Below, piece by piece: positions 61,721-64,000 of a stretch of DNA of 64,000 nt. The notes beneath the pieces were generated by a model. The model made no database searches, was not told the origin of the DNA, and saw only the letters and a program-made list of their open reading frames with translations. The stretch is taken from positions 4,182,001 through 4,246,000 of the forward strand of contig NZ_LT899436.1 of NCBI RefSeq assembly GCF_900198195.1, in the 5' to 3' direction. A program made the translations under genes and the position numbers. Each line of letters opens with the position of its first letter. Positions within the stretch are counted from its first letter, which is position 1. Source of the DNA: Tenacibaculum jejuense (GTDB lineage: Bacteria > Bacteroidota > Bacteroidia > Flavobacteriales > Flavobacteriaceae).

Positions 61721-61839
61721 TTTTAATCGTCAGTTTTAAACATAAAAACTCAATAAATATAACCATTAATTAAAGTATGTAAACTTATATATCATCAGTT
61801 TTATTGAAATTTAGTTTTCTTCACTTCTCGATTACTTCT

Positions 61840-61847
61840 CATCTTTG
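61840..61847 (+). promoter_or_regulatory. -7-like promoter element for the YiaAB gene
   Basis: CATCTTTG is one base off TAnnTTTG and lies 27 bases before the start codon at 61875. Confidence 0.35.
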
Positions 61848-61874
61848 TAGTGTAATTATTTAAAATAAATTATT

Positions 61875-62369
61875 ATGGATTATCAAACAACAATTACTAA
61901 TAAGGAAACAACAAATAAGAAAGAAAAAAGAAAAGAAATTAAAGTGTACGATCAAAAACCAACAAGTGCTTTCGTTGGTGCATCATGGGCGTCTTTATTT
62001 GTGGGAACAATTGCTTTTTGTATTGGTTTATGGAATGCCGATATGTTATTAAATGAAAAAGGATATTACTTTACTATTTTATTATTCGGACTATTCTCTG
62101 TAATCTCTGTTCAAAAGGCAGTAAGAGATAAACTAGAAGGAATAGAAGTTACCAATATGTATTATAGTATAAGTTGGGCAACAACTATTATTTCTATACT
62201 TCTTTTAGTTATAGGATTATGGAATGCAGATTTAGAGTTAAGTGAAAAAGGATTTTATGCCATATCATTTATGTTAAGTATTTATGCTGCAATTGCAGTT
62301 CAAAAAAACACAAGAGACATTGCTTTTATAGAAAGAAATCAAAAGAATAATCATAAAGATTTGTTTTGA
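61875..62369 (+). CDS. YiaA/YiaB family inner membrane protein
   Basis: The 164-residue protein has a charged N-terminus of about 35 residues and two copies of the YiaAB two-helix unit, each containing the signature GLWNADxxLxEKG (about 51-65, and about 112-126). The internal duplication is plain: AFCIGLWNADMLLNEKGYYF and LLVIGLWNADLELSEKGFYA. The family is found in the inner membrane of many bacteria and its role is unknown. A good terminator follows. Confidence 0.92.
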   Translation: MDYQTTITNKETTNKKEKRKEIKVYDQKPTSAFVGASWASLFVGTIAFCIGLWNADMLLNEKGYYFTILLFGLFSVISVQKAVRDKLEGIEVTNMYYSISWATTIISILLLVIGLWNADLELSEKGFYAISFMLSIYAAIAVQKNTRDIAFIERNQKNNHKDLF

Positions 62370-62397
62370 TAGTTCGATTAGTTACATAGCTGATCAA

Positions 62398-62428
62398 AAA
62401 GCCCGGCAAAATTATATTGCTGGGTTTT
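62398..62428 (+). terminator. intrinsic terminator after the YiaAB gene
   Basis: A 12-bp stem with two G-T pairs, 62398-62409 with 62417-62428, has a 7-base loop, and a T-rich run follows. The G+C core (gcccggc) is the richest of any hairpin in the window. Confidence 0.85.
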
Positions 62429-62478
62429 CTTTTTATTTTTTTTAAATTTGATAAGTAACTCACTTTAAATCAATAAAA

Positions 62479-62976
62479 ATGTCTGAAGAGAATAAGAATT
62501 TAGAAGATCAAGCAAACGAAGCTGCAGAAAACGCTGAAAACACAACTGAAGAAACCATTAATGACACTAAAGAATCTGCTAAAGAAGCCTTCAATAAAGC
62601 TACAGATAAGGCTACGGAATTAGCCGGAGAAGCAAAAGAAGCATTTAAAGATGCTGCTGAAAAAGCTGGTGAATACGCTAAAGTTGCTGAAGAAAAAGTT
62701 TCTGAATTTGCAGGAGAAGCGGGAGAAAAACTTGCCGATTTAGCGGATGATGCTAAAGAAGCTTTTGATGGTGCAAAAGAAAAAGTGAACGAAATGTTAG
62801 CTAGTGAAGAGGTTCAAAAAATGAAAGCAAAAGCTAATGAATTGGCTGGTGATGCAAAAGAAGCTTTTGACGATGCTGCTGAAAAAGCTGCTGATTTAGC
62901 TGAAGATGCTGTTGAGGAATTAAAGGAAGCAAAAGGAAAAGCAAAAAATTTCTTTCAGAGGTTATTTGGAAAATAA
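62479..62976 (+). CDS. LEA/YtxH-like amphipathic helix repeat protein
   Basis: This 165-residue protein is built from A, K, E and D in amphipathic helical repeats of roughly 11 residues. The unit AKEAFxDAAEKA recurs (AGEAKEAFKDAAEKAGEY, DDAKEAFDGAKEKVNEM, AGDAKEAFDDAAEKAADL). It has no signal peptide and no membrane helix. The final RLFGK follows a short aromatic segment (NFFQ). It resembles late-embryogenesis-abundant-type and YtxH-like proteins that protect or bind membranes and proteins under stress. The repeats are long enough to vary by recombination. Its function is inferred only from composition. Confidence 0.75.
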   Translation: MSEENKNLEDQANEAAENAENTTEETINDTKESAKEAFNKATDKATELAGEAKEAFKDAAEKAGEYAKVAEEKVSEFAGEAGEKLADLADDAKEAFDGAKEKVNEMLASEEVQKMKAKANELAGDAKEAFDDAAEKAADLAEDAVEELKEAKGKAKNFFQRLFGK

Positions 62977-62983
62977 GATAAAA

Positions 62984-63013
62984 AAAACTAATCCTTTTTC
63001 AAGGATTAGTTTT
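62984..63013. terminator. bidirectional terminator between LEA-like and OmpA genes
   Basis: A perfect 13-bp stem, 62984-62996 with 63001-63013, has a 4-base loop and A/T-rich flanks. It lies between two convergent genes and can serve both. Confidence 0.87.
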
Positions 63014-63047
63014 CACAAAGTTTAGGGATTATCCAAGTAAATTACTA

Positions 63048-63917
63048 CTAAGGAGTAATTGTTTCTTCTTGAGCTAATAATCCAAAGAATTTATCTAAAT
63101 TCGGTAAAATCACAATTCTAGTTCTACGATTTCTTGCTCTATTTTTAGCTGTAGAATTATCTACTAAAGGCACTGAACTTCCTCTCCCAGCAGCAATTAA
63201 TCTATTTGAATCTACATTATATTTTTTCTCTAATAAACGAACTATAGAAGTCGCTCTTTTCACACTTAAATCCCAGTTATCTTGAATCACTGCATTATTA
63301 ATTGATCTAGAATCTGTATGTCCTTCAATCATAACATCCATACTTGGCTCTGAATTAATTACGTCTGCTAGCTTTTTAATTAAACTATATGCTTTTTTCT
63401 TTACTCTATAGCTTGCTGTATTGAATAATAACTCATCAGAAACTGATATCATCACAACAGTCTGATCGATATCTACATTAATATCTTCTGAACCTTCTAA
63501 TTCAGACGTATTGATAGATTTCCTCAAATTATAAGCAATAGCAACATCCATCGAGTCTTTTAAAGTTTTAGCATTTGATAACTCTGCAGGATCTACTTTA
63601 GCTAAAGTCTCTCTCATTTTCTCTTTCATAGAATTAGACATCACTGCTGTTTTACCAACCATATCTAATTTCACATTATTTTCATCTTTTAAAGAAGAAT
63701 TATAATTTTTAAGTGAATTGATTTTTTCATTGTAATTATCAACTCTCTTTTCAATTTTTGCAAATTTTGCTTCCAGCTCTTTCTTCTCAAAAGTTGTCTT
63801 CTGAAGATTACCCTTAGTATCTTGATACTGTTTTTGTAATTCTATATATTTCTTCTTAGAAACACATGATGTTAATGCTAATGTAGAAACACTTAGGAGG
63901 ATTATAGCTTTTCTCAT
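63048..63917 (-). CDS. OmpA-family outer membrane lipoprotein
   Basis: The 289-residue protein has a lipoprotein signal (TLALTSCVSKKKY; Cys at about 18), a coiled coil (about 25-75; FEKKELEAKFAKIEKRVDNYNEKI) and a C-terminal OmpA-like peptidoglycan-binding domain (about 150-275). The D and R of the diaminopimelate site are in IEGHTDSRS and NRARNRRTRI. It should be anchored in the outer membrane and hold it to the cell wall. The start is preceded by 83 bases up to the window end, in which I find no clear promoter. Confidence 0.93.
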   Translation of the reverse strand: MRKAIILLSVSTLALTSCVSKKKYIELQKQYQDTKGNLQKTTFEKKELEAKFAKIEKRVDNYNEKINSLKNYNSSLKDENNVKLDMVGKTAVMSNSMKEKMRETLAKVDPAELSNAKTLKDSMDVAIAYNLRKSINTSELEGSEDINVDIDQTVVMISVSDELLFNTASYRVKKKAYSLIKKLADVINSEPSMDVMIEGHTDSRSINNAVIQDNWDLSVKRATSIVRLLEKKYNVDSNRLIAAGRGSSVPLVDNSTAKNRARNRRTRIVILPNLDKFFGLLAQEETITP

Positions 63918-64000
63918 ATTAAAATTTAAATTGGTTGTTACTTTAACGGAAGCTTTCTTTAAATATTATATAAATAAAAAATGCTACTCCAAATAGAGTA

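Noticed and set aside
62479..62976. CRISPR-like or other tandem repeat array
   Set aside because: The repeats are protein-coding helical units of unequal length in an intact reading frame. No evenly spaced identical repeats occur anywhere in the window.
1..64000. tRNA, rRNA, tmRNA and known riboswitches
   Set aside because: Reading the intergenic regions on both strands I found no cloverleaf-like sequence with TTCGA-type arm and no recognisable riboswitch core. A covariance search would be needed to exclude them fully.

Overview
The window looks like a chromosomal segment of a marine member of the Flavobacteriaceae (Bacteroidota). The reasons are the low GC content, -7 promoter elements of the TAnnTTTG type, an oxygen-tolerance bat operon, proteins with type IX secretion (T9SS) C-terminal sorting domains, Bacteroidota-specific families (MG2-domain exported proteins, PepSY flavoreductases), and a secreted GH16 enzyme of the algal-galactan type. 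I cannot name the genus from sequence alone. I saw no rRNA, tRNA, CRISPR array, transposase or integrase gene. No gap between genes exceeds about 230 bases.

Layout. 1-4541: batA (tail only), batB, batC, batD, batE. 4596-9239: a small membrane peptide, a possible structured RNA, then two SulP anion transporters and a beta-carbonic anhydrase, a likely bicarbonate uptake cluster. 9461-19317: a large T9SS-secreted BNR protein, small exported proteins, CvpA, a beta-helix/discoidin-like protein, an SDR, a TlpA-like redoxin and a YqhD-type alcohol dehydrogenase. 19467-25018 (minus strand): YraN, LD-carboxypeptidase, and a three-gene set of PepSY-flavodoxin reductase, DUF2271 protein with a flavinylation-like motif, and ankyrin protein. 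25177-34264: metG, a DoxX pair, an AraC regulator, an exported protein, a deacetylase and tex. 34280-37527: accessory genes. 37654-39986: cydAB. 40066-45871: a peptide export locus. 45949-53670: endonuclease V-like, ssb, MG2 protein, GIDE-like, CBS, TatA, O-methyltransferase, and an ECF sigma factor with a zinc-finger partner. 53786-63917: panB, a 2-hydroxyacid dehydrogenase, a GH16/beta-helix pair, small conserved genes, a YiaAB protein, a helical repeat protein and an OmpA lipoprotein.

The most interesting part is 34-46 kb. A nucleotidyltransferase-fold protein, a C39-peptidase ABC transporter and an HlyD-type fusion protein form an overlapping operon (40485-45505), flanked by two small minus-strand genes for peptides with double-glycine leaders. 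This looks like a ribosomal-peptide modification and export system whose modifying enzyme is of unfamiliar type. It sits directly behind cydB, and a second copy of the last 25 or so codons of cydB lies at its far end (45530-45608); all three base substitutions between the copies are synonymous. The same arrangement occurs at tex: a zinc-ribbon/SUKH gene follows tex, and a second, decayed tex tail follows that gene (35706-35758). Both point to cargo genes being inserted at the 3' ends of housekeeping genes with replacement or duplication of the gene tail, with no recombinase in sight.
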